A DNA stretch of 64,000 bases from Leishmania martiniquensis (lineage: Eukaryota > Euglenozoa > Kinetoplastea > Trypanosomatida > Trypanosomatidae). This document shows positions 1 to 12,527 of the stretch, in pieces. The stretch spans positions 1,530,001-1,594,000 of the forward strand of contig NC_090170.1 of assembly GCF_017916325.1 (NCBI RefSeq), read 5' to 3'. The position numbers were made by a program, and so were the translations under genes. The notes under the pieces were generated by a model. The model had not been told where the DNA came from, ran no database searches, and was given only the letters and a program-made list of their open reading frames with translations. Every line of letters starts with the position of its first letter. The first letter of the stretch is position 1.

Positions 1-589
1 TCCCTCGACCTGGGGTGGATGGGTGGGTGAGAGCCTTGGTGACTTGGCAAAGTCTTCCTTTGAATCTTTTGAGCTCCAAAGCGCCCGTGAACGTGGAGCT
101 GAGGCATGTGCCCGGGCTGCGCATGGGGGCTTTGGCTTCCCTTTTTGAGTGTGTGCTCTTTCTCTGTGCGCTTTACTGCGCCGATTTAGACTCTTGTCCT
201 CATGATGGCCTCTCCTGCTTCCGCTTTTGCACACCCTCTCACAACTTTGTAATTGTCTCCTGCTTCCTCCTTCGCTGGTACTCTCCTGCTTCATTGCGGC
301 TGCTGGTGCGCGTTGTCCTGCAACCATCGTCGGCTGCTCAGCAGGCGGCGCGGCTGAGGGGCGACGCCTGCACCGCAGAGGTCACCCAATGCCTCCCTTA
401 TCCGCCCCTATTCCGTTGTGCTCACCCTCTTTCTGTGTGTACCCGCTCCTTAGGCTCTCCTTTTTTCCGTCCACGCCTTTTTTTGCCGATTTCGAATCAA
501 CGCAAGCGCTATGATATACAGAAAAGTGCTGTCTACCCCAGTGCACAGCATCAGTGGGCCTAGGGATTCACTCTGTGAGGGAGCGCAGC

Positions 590-900
590 AGTTTATCTCG
601 TATTCCGCTGCCTCATGCCGAACACTACCTCTGGTGGTGACCGGGCCAAGTGCCCGCGGTGTGGGGAGGTCAGAGTGACCTGCGCCAAGGGACGTGCTCG
701 TGCCATCCACATGATGGCCTGAGCGCCATGGTGGCTCAAATGCGTCTCGCCCGATCCTCTCGCTGCCTGCTGGTGCAGCGTGCCTGAGCCGCCCTGCGGG
801 GTGCAACAGGCGGCGCGCGGCATGATGCGTGCGTGCCAGCCGCACCCTCTGAGGCGGGGGTGCGTAGCGTCGGCGGCAGAGGGGGTGCTGAACTCTGGCA
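590..900. mobile_element. Degenerate SIDER-like retroposon patch (tentative)
   Basis: This GC-rich patch stands out from the surrounding CT-rich UTR sequence. Its composition (repeated GCGTGC, GCCGCCC and CGGCGGC words) resembles the GC-rich element at 34690-35632. Leishmania SIDER elements are short degenerate relatives of ingi/L1Tc retroposons that often sit in 3' UTRs. The call rests on composition and general resemblance, not on an alignment, so it stays tentative. Confidence 0.35.
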
Positions 901-2400
901 GTATAGCGGAAAATGGTATACACAGAGGAGGAGAAAAAACGAAGCATCTCCTTTGCAGTTCCTATTCTTGACGCTTATCCCTTCTCGCGCCGAAGAGGGG
1001 AAAGGATATTTTAGGTTAGTTTTTCGTCTTGTGTCGGCTCTCTTCTCGCGCGTCCCGCGCGTACTCAGCAACGGAGATGCTGAACAGGGCCGGCGGGCCG
1101 CTTGTCACCGTTACCGTTTTGTGTGTGCGCATGTCCGTTTCTCTTGGAGACACAACGCTGAGTCGCTTCCATTGCCGCGCCCTTCACTTTGGGTGATTGC
1201 CTCTTGCGGAGAGGTCAGCAAAAAAAAAAAGTGGGCTTCTGCATGTGTGTCTCCCTGCGCGCCATGACGCTCTCAGGGGAAGAAAGGCATGGCACGGGAG
1301 AGGAAGAGGAGTGTGATGTACGTCTCTATCGACAGTTTCAGAAAGATGAGTGCACCTCATTTGTACATGCCCGTGGCCCCGCTCGTCAGCGCACAGGGTG
1401 GCGGTGAAGAAAAACAGGAATGCGCACATATACACTGGATGTGGGTCCAGTCCTCTTCAAGGGCAGCTCTTCAGCTTTTCTTCGTTCCTTTTCTGTGCAC
1501 TATGATCTCGGAGATGCGCACGGCGCATTCGCGCAGGACATCTGTCTCACCTCCTCACGCCCCTTCAACGACAGACAGAGGCCAAGAGGCGAGGGAGGGG
1601 GTGCAAACTCGAAGGCTCCGAGAGCGGGCGCCACATGGGTCCCCCCCCGGGAACCGCCGCGAACAAACCCTTACCTGACTACCGTAACGCTTTCATAGAG
1701 GTTAGAGACCCCCCCTCCCCCTCACCTCCCCACCTCCTTTTCTCGACCTTTACGGCGCCGCGTGTCGGTGTTGGCGCGCGCAGGTGCTCAACAGTGCTCG
1801 GTACCCTCTTTTTTTGCGTTTCGTTGCATCCCAAAGCAGTGGATCGCGTCTCTTCCGATAGAAAAAAGCGGAAGAAAACGGGCGTGCACGTTTACACGTA
1901 AAGGAAAGCGCGCGAGGTGCTGGCAAGCATACAGCTGCTCCCGCACCGCGAAGGCTCCCTCATACGATTCATAGACACGTGTTGTAGATGTCTACTACTC
2001 ATTCGGAACGCTATTTGCCTTCTTAGCACCGCGGGCATCTTTCCCATCACAGGGTCGCTGCCTCTCCCCTCGACAACTCGGCGTGCTGGCTCTTCTCCAT
2101 TCAATTTTTTTCTTTGCTGCAGCCCGCTGCAGAGAGAAGGCGCATGTGCGGACATTCATGTGTTGCTGCGCATCACGTTTGGTGCAACCATTGCCGAGCC
2201 GCAACGTAGTAAACTGCTCTTCCCTCGACTGCATTAGGTCGCTGCTCGCCTTGAATGTGGAGCATCAAAGGCGGCCGCGCACTTGTGAAAAGTTCACCGG
2301 AGGCACCCGGGCCGCATATTAGCATCGCTTTTTCTGTTTCGATCCTGACATATTCCCATCGCCGCGCTCCTTCGCCTGCCTGTCTCGGCCGCTCGAAGGC

Positions 2401-2431
2401 TTCCCCCTCCCCCTCCCCCCACCTAACGCAG
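2401..2431 (+). promoter_or_regulatory. Polypyrimidine tract and candidate spliced-leader acceptor
   Basis: A C-rich pyrimidine run at 2401-2420 is followed by the first AG at 2430-2431. The ATG at 2481 follows 49 bases later. This is the standard trypanosomatid trans-splicing layout and sets the start of the SP-RING gene. Confidence 0.6.
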
Positions 2432-2480
2432 AAGCGAAGGCGGGGTGTGTTTGAGTGTGGGCACGCTCCTGCGCACAGCT

Positions 2481-4619
2481 ATGGCTCATGCCCATGACAA
2501 CGGCTCGCTGCGGGGCATGACTGATAGTGACTGGCGGCGGTTGCACAGCCGCGTCGTTCCGAATCGTGTTCCTCTGCCAGAGTTCAAGAGCATCGTTTCG
2601 GACGGTACCGTGCACGACCACTATCTTGCGAGAGATCTTCATAAGATCATGCAAGAGCTTCGAGACCTCTTGTACGAGCACGGCGAGCTGCGCGAGGCCT
2701 CGGCGCTGCCCTTGAACGGGCGGAAACAGGAGCTTTCACGCGCGGCGGCGACAGCGGTTCGGCTGATGGACCCCAACCGAGACGGCATTCCTGCCAGCAT
2801 CGGCTCGGTGGAGACAGGGGCATCGGGTGATCGCCAACGCTCCAACTCGCCCACGTTCGGCAATACAAGCGACGCAGAAGGGCCCGATTGTCGACAAGGC
2901 GGTTCTGCGGACGCGCCCCCACCACCGTCGCCTCAAGCGACGGTGCCGATGCCCTCCATGAGCACTCGGCGTTCGTCGAGGGTGCTACCGCTCACCGACC
3001 ACATCCAAGAAGAGGGGCAACCACCACTTTCTGACCTCTCTCGCAGAGCGGTGCCGCAGCCTACGGCGCCACTTCTTCCGTCAGCGAAAGCCTCACCCGC
3101 TTCCTTGCCGTCTGCGACATGTGCGCAAGAGGCGTCAAAGTCTGGCGACGGCTGCACTCATGGCAAGCACGCATGCGCCGGCACAACATCGAAGCCGTCA
3201 ACGAGCTTGTCGACGTCGTGGAGAGCCACTACACGCGTCCCGTCGACAATTGCCCACAACGCTGCGACCTCTCACGCGGTAGTGACTGTGCTACCGACTC
3301 TTTCAGCGGCCTCCGAAGCACCACCCTCTCTGCTAACGCTGCCGCCCCAGACATCCTCGTCGAGCGAGATCGCTCAGTTGAACGAGTCGGCACCGCCGTT
3401 CTTCCGCATTTTGGGCGTACCGCGCAGGTTCCAGCTCCGCTTCGGCTCGTCGATGTTGCGGTTCGAAATTCCGGTGCAGTTCGTCGATGGCGTCAATAGC
3501 CGGCAGCTGCGCATCTACATGATTCCGCTGCGGCACCCGAATACGCCAGCGCGGTGGCCGACAGCAAAGGAGATTGTTGTGTATGTGAACAAGCAGTGCG
3601 TGATGGCGCCGTGGAAGCGGTCGTGGCCGGACCGTGAGCGTGCGGTGGCCGAGACGTTCTTGCCCCTGGACATCACTTACCTGCTGAGCCGCAACACCGA
3701 AATGCAGCACATCCAGGTGGACATACACAACAAGGATTACCAGACGCCGGCTATTCTGGCAGTGGTGCAGCTGCGCTCGCTGGAAGAGGTGACGGAGTTG
3801 ATGCTGTCCTCACGACTGGGCTGCCGGACTGCGGAGCAGGCAAAGCAAGTGCTCCTCGACAGTTCTTCTAGCGTCAATGCGTGTGTGTCGACATCGTCAG
3901 CAGCTCTGTTGCTCTCGAGCAACGCGGCGATCGACCGCACGTACGCGGCGATTATGGCAGACGACGAGGACGACGACGGCCTCGAGGTGGACGATCCGGT
4001 CATCACCACCAAGTGCCCCATTTCCCAGCTGCCCCTCTCCATCCCGGTGCGCGGCAGCCGGTGCACTCATCTGCAATGTGTTGATCTTGGCGCGTTTCTG
4101 GTGAGCAGCAGCAAGGCTTCCTACTGGAACTGCGCGCTGTGCGACGCTGAGATGAGACCACGAGACGTACGGGTGGATACGGTTCTGTGGCGCTACTTGT
4201 GCACCTTTCCCTCTGTGGACAACTACCCGCTGTATTTGCGCTTGTCGGCACGTGCTTCACCTAAAGAGGGTGAGACGAGATTCCAATGGCACCCCTCCAC
4301 CCGCACCGGTGACGACGCCGACGTTGTTTTGGATGAGAGCGAGAGCGATGGCGGAAGCGAACAAACAAAGGACTCGCCACCGGCCTCAGGTCCTCCAGCA
4401 GTTTCTGCGACCGCGCGCTCCATGGAGGACTCCGCACCGCGTACCGAGGCAACTTCGGTGTCGGCCCCGAACGGGGCGCGACCTCCGACACCCCCAGTGG
4501 TTTCTCACAGAGGCGAGTCTTGGGCAGAGGGTCCGGGGCACTGGCGCAAACGCAGCCGTGACGACGACACGCTAGCCGAAGAGCCGCGAGGCACCGCTAA
4601 CGATCCAATTGAGCTTTGA
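2481..4619 (+). CDS. SIZ1: SP-RING (MIZ) zinc-finger protein, probable SUMO E3 ligase (SIZ1/PIAS family)
   Basis: This 712-residue protein carries a clear SP-RING finger at about residues 512-554. It starts with a CPIS motif, continues with a CxHxxC segment, and closes with WNCALC; Cys512, Cys528, His530, Cys533, Cys551 and Cys554 line up with the family. Upstream, residues about 305-450 look like the PINIT domain that accompanies SP-RING in Siz/PIAS ligases. The rest is low-complexity Ser/Pro/Thr-rich. Near residue 613 a VVL triplet runs into an acidic DESESD stretch, a plausible SUMO-interacting motif. The family transfers SUMO from Ubc9 to nuclear substrates. A T. brucei SIZ1/PIAS ligase is known to influence surface-antigen gene expression. 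An N-terminal SAP domain is not evident. ATG 2481 is chosen because it is the first ATG after the candidate splice acceptor; the frame is open further upstream but without an ATG. Confidence 0.85.
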   Translation: MAHAHDNGSLRGMTDSDWRRLHSRVVPNRVPLPEFKSIVSDGTVHDHYLARDLHKIMQELRDLLYEHGELREASALPLNGRKQELSRAAATAVRLMDPNRDGIPASIGSVETGASGDRQRSNSPTFGNTSDAEGPDCRQGGSADAPPPPSPQATVPMPSMSTRRSSRVLPLTDHIQEEGQPPLSDLSRRAVPQPTAPLLPSAKASPASLPSATCAQEASKSGDGCTHGKHACAGTTSKPSTSLSTSWRATTRVPSTIAHNAATSHAVVTVLPTLSAASEAPPSLLTLPPQTSSSSEIAQLNESAPPFFRILGVPRRFQLRFGSSMLRFEIPVQFVDGVNSRQLRIYMIPLRHPNTPARWPTAKEIVVYVNKQCVMAPWKRSWPDRERAVAETFLPLDITYLLSRNTEMQHIQVDIHNKDYQTPAILAVVQLRSLEEVTELMLSSRLGCRTAEQAKQVLLDSSSSVNACVSTSSAALLLSSNAAIDRTYAAIMADDEDDDGLEVDDPVITTKCPISQLPLSIPVRGSRCTHLQCVDLGAFLVSSSKASYWNCALCDAEMRPRDVRVDTVLWRYLCTFPSVDNYPLYLRLSARASPKEGETRFQWHPSTRTGDDADVVLDESESDGGSEQTKDSPPASGPPAVSATARSMEDSAPRTEATSVSAPNGARPPTPPVVSHRGESWAEGPGHWRKRSRDDDTLAEEPRGTANDPIEL

Positions 4620-7600
4620 GCATCTTCACTCGTGTCCTTGCGCATGGCGCGTCCGCCTCTGTGTGCCTGTCGGCTAGTGGGATGCTCCTCTTCTCACGCT
4701 TCCTTCCTCTCTCTCGGCGCTTCGGTGGCGGACACCACCTTACCTGCAAGCGCGCTCGTCAGGGAGTGAGGCAGACGTGTCCACACACACGCACAACCAC
4801 AAGCTTCTCCTGCCCCTACGGCTCGATCCATTTCTTAATATCTCACCCGACCCAAAACGAAAAAAAGGCGATGCCAATCGAGGAGGCATTCTCACGCCAG
4901 TGATCGGCGGGGATGTGATCCGAGTGCGCCTGCTTAGCGGAAACTAAAGGTTTGCGCATCCCTTAACGTCTGTATTTCATTTTTTTCTTTTGGTCGGTGG
5001 ATGCCGATCCTATCACTCGTGAGCTGCCCCGATGGCAGCGCTTCGCAGCGTGGCGACTGTGAAGCCGTTCGCCTTTTTGGCATTTTTTGCCGGCTTTCGT
5101 ATTCGGGTCATGTGGTGTCTACCAGCTCGGCGCCTCTCTCCCCTTCTCGCCTCTCTGCCTCTTTCCACTTCCCTCCCCCTCGCCGCCTGCCTGAAATCTG
5201 CGACTGCCGTGCCTCCACCCCCTCCCCTTGCGCGGGTACGGCACGTGCAATCCCCAACGCCTCCACCCTTCCATGAACATTTCACACGCAACACACCCAC
5301 CCACCCACACACACACACGGCGGGCTGCCAAGAAGAACGGTTTCTATTTGCTCCACCACCACCACCACCACTACCTCCTCTCTCTCTTCGAATAGCATCT
5401 TAGCCTCCTTCCTCTCTTACCTCAGCACACCGTCATCATCAGCTCGTCTTATTTGTTTCCCCCCTCCTCCTCCCTCTCTCTCTTTCTCTTTTTTATTTCG
5501 TTTTCGATCTTATTGTCCCCCCTCTTTCCACTTTAGATTCTCTTGCCCGTTGTGCTTCATTTTTTGTTTTCCTTTTATCTCGCGCTTTCGTGTTGTTGTT
5601 GCTGTCCTTCTTGCTCTGTCTCTTGCCCTTTCCTTTGTCACCTTCCCCTGCCTCCCTCCCCCCACGATCACTCACTCCACCGACTGTGCGTATTTTCTCT
5701 GTTGCCTATTGTGTGTGTGTGTGCGTGTGTGCTTGCGCGCGGCGCAGTTCTTGCCTGGCCTGTTCTTTCTTTTCCCTCGTGTGCTCATTTGTTCTGTTTT
5801 GCTGCTTTATTTTGCCCGTTTTGTGACGACTGTGGGACTGTGCGAGCGGCTTGTACAGCCGGATTCGGTCTTGTGCGTGATCGCTCGTTTTTCCTTCGCT
5901 CCCTTTTTCCCTTCTTTCTTGCTGGTGGACGGTAGCGGTTGTGCGTTGTGCTTTGTTTTGGAGTCGCTCAGCGCTGAAGCCTGTGAATTGCTCTCTCCCT
6001 CCCGCCTCCCCCCACCTTCCCTCACTCGCTCTCGCCGGGGCCTTACTTTTCTCTCGCTGGCGCGCGTTTCTGAAGGAAGAAAGTAAATAATCCCTCTTCT
6101 TTTTCCCCGTTGGCTTTCTTCATTTTTCTTTTATCATCACCTGCGGTGCGTGTTCGAAAGTGAAGAGGGAACGCGTAACGGAAACCGCGCCTGCACGCAC
6201 GCACACGCACCGACACATACCCACACGCAAACGGGAAGCACTGACACTGACACACTTGACAAGAAAACGGAAGAAACAAAGAAACAGAGAAAAAAACAAG
6301 GAAAAGAGATTTCACCCCACTATTATTGTTCCCTACCCAGTACTATCGTTAACTGCATTCCCCCAACATCTTAGCCGGCTTTCCGTTCATAAGTGCCCAC
6401 CTCCGGTGTAGCAGTCCGCATACACAGGCGCTCTCTTGTTTTGTTTTCGTCTTCCGTTTTCTATCGCCTGCTTGCTCGCTGCCCTTCTCTCTCTCTTCTT
6501 TTTTTTGCTGTTTACCACTGTTGCGCGTTTGTGTGCGCACGGACGTCCCGTTGGCTTCGTTTATGACAAACAAATAACTACGTACACCACTGTGGCAGAA
6601 GCTTGTCTCAAATCTCAACCCTCCGCGTAATCGCCCCCTTTTTCGGGAGTGAAGTCAGCGGAAGGAGGAACGCGAGAAAACGCACACGAAAGAAGTTGAC
6701 TTACTTTATCAGTCTCTGTATCTTTTTTTTTTCACGTTTGTGGGCGCGTCTGCATCTGTTCAGTTTTTTTTGTGTGTTTCTTCTTCGGATTACGTTAACG
6801 TCTCAACTCATCTCTCTTTGCCGAGACGCTCTGTACGTACTACGACGGCTTCTCGTTCTTCTTCCCTCTTTTCCTGATCTTCACCCCCACCCCTTTTTTC
6901 CCGTTCGCGCTCCTCCTGTTGGAATTGCCACGAGAACTAATACCACCCGATTCTTTGTTTCTCTTGAGGTTTGCTGTGTGCCCGGCACTTCATTTTCTTT
7001 ACCTCCTCTACGGCCATCATCGGGGCACGTGCATAGTGCAGCACCAGAACCACCATCGCAACTCTGTTAATCTCACACCCGTTCGAAGAAGCAAACGAAC
7101 AAAGAAGCACAACTCAATCAAAACAACGTTACATCGACAGAGCTGCTGACAAGCTGTTCTACTCTTGACAGCCTGCCCTTTACTTCCCGTAGGCACCCAC
7201 AGAAGACAAGTGACCACCAGCTCTATCCCCTTTTTCTCACCCCTTCGAGCTCTTTTTTCCCCTTCGACTCCATTTTTTTCTAATTTCTGTTCGGCGCGTC
7301 ACGCAGTCAGGCTGCGTTGCATTGACTCCCCTCCTCCCATCAGTTCCTCTCTCCTTTTCTTTTTTTTTTCCGGTCGGGCCCTCCTCTCTTTCATTCTCTG
7401 TGCTTCTCTCCACCTCTTTTTTTTTCGTCTTTCGCTTGCCTTCCCTCTCGCTCTCGTCGCGGTCCTCTGTTTTGTGAGTGCGTCCCTCTTTTTCGTGTCT
7501 TTTTTTCTCCCGTGACCGCTGTTCAGATATCACATCGCCCCCTTTTCCGCTTGTCAAACCTTTGCACAGCTCCATAAGGGAAGAACCTTCTCTCTGCCCT

Positions 7601-9813
7601 TCCCCTTTCTCTCCCTCACTCACACTCACCCCCGCCCCCTCACCCCCCTCCCTTCGCCTTGACCCTTCCCTCCCTTTTGATTTCGTCGGTTTTTTCCGCT
7701 CTTTCAGCGTTTGAGGTTTCCTTCCCTCGAACTCTGTGGGTCATCTGTTTCTTTTTGTTTTTGCTTTGCTTTGCTTGCACTTCTTTCCGCCTTATTTCTG
7801 CCTCTTTGATCCTTTTTTGTTCGCTGTGTAGCAGTCCAAATCGGGCGTATTCTGACGCTCTGGCGTCTTCTATTGCAGCTTTCTTTATTTCTCTCTCTCC
7901 CTCTCTCGTTTTCGCTTGCGTATCTTCTGTGTCGCGTGTTGGCCCCTCCCCTGCTCCGCTTTTGTCCCTTTTCTCTTGAAGCTCGTGCTCTCTACCGCGC
8001 TCACTCTCGTTTTTTCTTGTTTTGTGCGCGTGTGTGCTCCCCGTAATCCTCTGGTGGTCTCCTCCTCCTCCTCCGTATCCTTCCCTTCTTTTTCTTTTCT
8101 TCGCTCCCCTCTCTCTTTCTCTCTCGCTCTCTTCGTTTCCATTTCTATCTGTCTGTCCCTTCCTTACCAGTGTGCTGCGAGGGTGCGACAGCGCGCATGG
8201 GTGGGGCGCCTCTGCATGTGAAGGAAAACGAAAAAAAAGTTCTGACATCATCTGTTGTGTGCGATTCCGTCCCATTGTACATAAAAGAAAAGAACGGCTC
8301 CGCTTATCGTCAACTCTTTGTCTGCCCGTGCCTCTATTTTTTCTTTTTTTTTCGTCTCTCCGTAGGGTTTTGTGCGGCCGACTTTGTCATCTTCGAGCTT
8401 GCCTTTCTGGTGTCTCATACACAGGCACGCGCACGCACACACTTTGGTGGAAGTGAAGACTTGCCTTGCCACCTCGTTTTATACCTTCGCTTGTAAGCCA
8501 CTACCACCTCCTCCACAACATCAAAGCTGTCTCTCGCTCGATCCCTCGGTGCCCCCCGTTTCCCTTTACCGCTTCTTTCTTTCCTCCTGTTTTTTTCCTG
8601 GTCACTTCAGTGCTGGGGTGCTTCTCGACGTGCAGGTCAAAGCGAAAAAGAAAAGACGCACGCACACACATCCCGCACCTGACCCCTTCCCTTACACCAC
8701 ACCCGCCGAAAGAAAAAAAACGAAGACCGACGAGCTTCAATAGGCGAAGAACAAAACAGAAAAACAAAAGGTAACGGGAACGCAAAGACTGACTAACAAA
8801 AGAAGGTGACGAACGGAACGCAAGCAGACAAGGGCGGATACTTACCCTTTTCTCCTCTTAACAATTCTTGGCGACTTCTTTTCTTTCCCCCTCTCCTTAT
8901 TATCCCCCCCTCGGCGACTAGTCTTCTCTTCTTTTTCTATACCCTTCCCCACTTTTTCGTTCTCTTGACTCAACTTAGCCCCCCTCCACGCCACTGTCCC
9001 GCATCATTGTGAAAGCCACTCGGTCCCCTTCCCCATTCCCTTTTTTCCCCTCTGCCACACCCAAAACTCAACGCCGAGGTTGGACGGGGTGACGAGAGGC
9101 CTACAGCCCAGCAGCAGGAGCCATCACACTCCCTGCTACAAACCTGCGAGGTTTTTTTAAAATTTCTATTGTCCTCATCTCCTTCCCTTTGTACGCATTT
9201 TCGGCTTTCCCCTTTCCGGTGCCGGCTTACGTTTGTCCCTCTTTCTCTTCATCACCTCTCTTTACATCGTTGAAGAGGTCGACCAAGCACACGATCCAAG
9301 CGCTCTCTCTCTAGTGAAGATCCCCTGTTTGGTCCCTGTCGCGCACGCACAGGTCAACAACAAGCGGGGCAGCGGGAGATTATTGGGCGAAGGTGCGACA
9401 GAGCAAGAGCGAGTAGGCGGGTGCGCATTTTCTGCTGAACAGAAAACGAAAGGCAATACGGCAAAAAAACAATAGAGCACTGCTTCCCTTTCTTCCCTTT
9501 TCCCTCTTGTGCCGTGCGGCTCAACTCTTTCCCTCTTTGCGTCTTCCCTCTCGCCGGCACGCCAGCGACGGCAGCCTGACAAAAGAGAAAAAGAAAACGA
9601 TACTTATCAGGCGAGACAGACAGACAAGAGAGAAACCGTAGATACGTAAAAAAATCACTTCTCTATCCAGAGCAACTTTGACAGAGAAACCCACTCCCCG
9701 CACCCCTCCCTAAAAGGATTCAAAAGCGTGACTGAGAACCTATTCTCTCTTCCCCCCCTGTACCCTCCCCTTTCTATTTTAAACGCCATCTAGTAAAAGC
9801 ACTGCCGCTGTAG

Positions 9814-9826
9814 TATATATATATAT
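9814..9826. repeat. Short TA microsatellite
   Basis: A short TA dinucleotide run, followed by a purine-rich segment, sits inside the pyrimidine-rich interval. No function is apparent. Confidence 0.8.
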
Positions 9827-12480
9827 AAAGGAAGGGGAAGGAAGGCAGCTGGCGTAAACCGAAGAGGAGGCAACACGCGCTGTACGATTGCCCTTCCCCC
9901 TCAAATAGTACGGTGATACCCCTCCCCCCTCTCTCCTACCTCTCCCTTTGAAACGTGCATCGCTCGCTTTCTTCCTTTTCTTCTGCTGTCTTCACTTTTT
10001 ATTCGACACCCCTCCCCCATCTTCCCTTTCCTGCGGTGTTCGCTGCGCCTGAAACAAGCAGAACACCAAAGAAATTCCCCTCTTCCGCAAGGGTTCCACT
10101 TCACCCACACGCACGCGCACAGCGGCTCCTCCTCCCCCTTCCCCCCTTCACCGCTGACGTTTGTCCTGTTGCATCTTCTCATCTGTTTCCTTTTCGCGCT
10201 TGTTTCGTCGTCTTCTTCCACCTCCACCCCCTCTATTGCTCTTGTCGTTTGGGCCTTTTGTTGGTTGGCTTTCTTTTAGCCTGAGCGAGTTTTCTTTTCT
10301 TTCCTCTGCCCATCTGCTTGCCCACAGTGAATCGCACGTGTGTAATCTTTGCTTCTCGTCTTGTCATCGTCGCTCTTTGTTTTTGCTCCGCTTAATATTG
10401 TTTGCCGAAGCTGGTTTTGCCTCCTCGAAACGTGTGCAAAGTCATCGCCTCTCCCCCATCTCATATTTTACTTGGGCTTTTTTTTGTTTCGCCCCTCTTT
10501 TCTTTTTGTTTCTTTTCGTATTTTGACGGTGGTGTCGCCTCTTCTGTGATTGTCTTCTGCCGCTTCTGACGTTTCTCTGGCGCGCGCCAAGTTGTGGCGT
10601 ACTCGATCCAAGTCAACAGCGCCCTTTCGGCTCGTTTGTGGAGACTCGTGATTCTCCTGTGCTTCTCTTACAAAGAAGGGCAAGAAGAAAAAAAAGAGCG
10701 AAGAAGGATTTTTCATTTGTCGCCCTCTCATTGCTCTCTCGATCGCTGTTGTTGTTTTGTTTTTTGCTCTCCGTTTCTTTCCCTTTGCCGAAGTTGGGTC
10801 GTATCTCTCCTTTGACGTTTGCCTTTTCTTCCCCCCCCGTTTGCTTCCACCCGATCCTCCACCGCTTTACGTTGCCCTATTTTTTTTTTTTGCTTCCTTC
10901 ATCTGTGAGGTTTCACTCCGATTTTTCAAAAAAAAAATAGTTGCACGTCGCCTTTGCCCCATTGTCTCCTGGTGTGCGGCTTCCTCCTTGGCAACGCAAC
11001 ACCCATACGCTTCGCGGCTGGGTATTACGTGGTAAAGCGGGGGCGATTACGGTGTGGGGAGACGCGGAGGGACGAGGAGCGCGGTGAAAAGCATACGAGT
11101 CAAAGAGGTTTAGGCGAGGCCACGAGTATACAGGGGGAAATACACCCAGAGGAGGACGTCGAGGAAGCGACTTCCTTCGCTCTTTCTCACACGAAGCAAC
11201 GAGTAGGTGCCACAAGAAACAACAAAGGCAGTGGGATCCTTCCTGCAAGTTTTTTTTTCTCTTTTAGTTTCGTCGCACTTTCGGCCACTGCCCTGAGCAC
11301 GAATTGAGGGCTCTCTGAGGCACACACACACACAAACCAAAGGAAAAAGCGAAGAAGGCTGCGTTTTCCTGGAAAGAGCTCCTTATAATCCTCTCTTTCA
11401 CAAGTGCACACATACACCCGAATAGCCCAACGGCTATTTTGCTGTCATTTCTTGCGGCCTCCTTCTCGCCTTTCCGTGTCTAAGCGCCACGAGTAGAAAA
11501 GAGAAAAGAAAAGGTATACATCTTAAGAAAAAAAAGCGCGAGTTAATACGCACGCACACGTACATACGCAGTCACGCACCCCAAAGAATACCTGCAGAAC
11601 ATCTCCACAGATTCGGCTCACTTTCACGCGTGCTGTCACCTCACCTACTGATTTGCGTTTTGTTATACAAAGAAAAAAACATTTCAACTGTTTTTTTTTC
11701 TGTTCTTTTTCGCTTCCTCGCGTCTTCCTTTGTCTCTCTCTTTCTGTGAGTGGACATTTCTGTTCTTTCGCTTGGCGCGCTCTCTCTGCTTCTATTTCCT
11801 TCTGTATACATTTCACTGTGCTATCTGTCATTTCCTCTTCGCTCGTCTTTTCTCGCCATCGCCTTTTCCCTTTTTTCTTTCTCGCTTTGCACGTCTACCA
11901 GCTCTCTGACATTCTCTCTACTCTCTCTCACACATATATATATATTAGCTCCTCAGCTAGCGCCCTTGCACAGGCACATACACATACACATCATCGGTGT
12001 CGCGAGGTGTGGCCTTTTGGCACGTGCTTCCTATCAAGGATAAGCGAGACGCTCTCCCCTCCCCTCCCCCTACCGCAAGAGAGTATTCTGAACAGCAGCA
12101 GAGGGATTTCAAACACAAGCAAGACGTAAGGCAGAAGGCAGAGAAGTGTGAAAAGCTGTAGCCAAAGGCATACAACTTTTTTTTCCCCTCTCCTGTCCCT
12201 TTCCCCCTCTCCTTTTCCTCTTTTTGGCTTCCCTTACGTGTTTGCTTGTGTGATTCTTTCTCTTCTTTTTCTTTTTTGGTTGCCGTTGTCCTTTCTTTGG
12301 CTTTTACGGTTGCACATCTCCGGTCGACACTTTGTGTACTCGTGCCGTTTTTCGCTTACATATATTTATTCGCGTGTCTTCGTGTGGCGGTCTTTTATAG
12401 GCTTTTTTGTGTGTATTTACGTGCCCGCTCTGCTTTCCTAGTCTCTCTCTTCTCTCTTTTTATCTTTTTTTCTCTTCTAG

Positions 12481-12527
12481 GCTCTCTCTTGCGCTCTTTT
12501 TTTCGCGCGTCTCTTCGATTTTCTCAG
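12481..12527 (+). promoter_or_regulatory. Polypyrimidine tract and candidate spliced-leader acceptor for 4E-IP
   Basis: A dense T/C tract ends in TTCTCAG, with the AG at 12526-12527. This leaves a 94-base 5' UTR before ATG 12622. Many earlier tracts could also be used. Confidence 0.55.

Larger units (their letters stand above)
1..2480. other. Gene-free stretch: probable 3' UTR of an upstream gene plus intergenic DNA
   Basis: No reading frame here has the length, codon use or domain content of a gene. The stretch alternates pyrimidine-rich blocks with a GC-rich block near 590-900, described separately. It probably holds the 3' UTR of a gene left of the window and the intergenic region before the SP-RING gene. 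The last 80 bases contain that gene's polypyrimidine tract and candidate splice acceptor. Confidence 0.6.

Noticed and set aside
7640..8275. A 211-codon antisense frame rich in Lys, Glu and Arg
   Set aside because: This is what a long CT-rich + strand yields when translated backwards. No domain or conserved pattern is visible.
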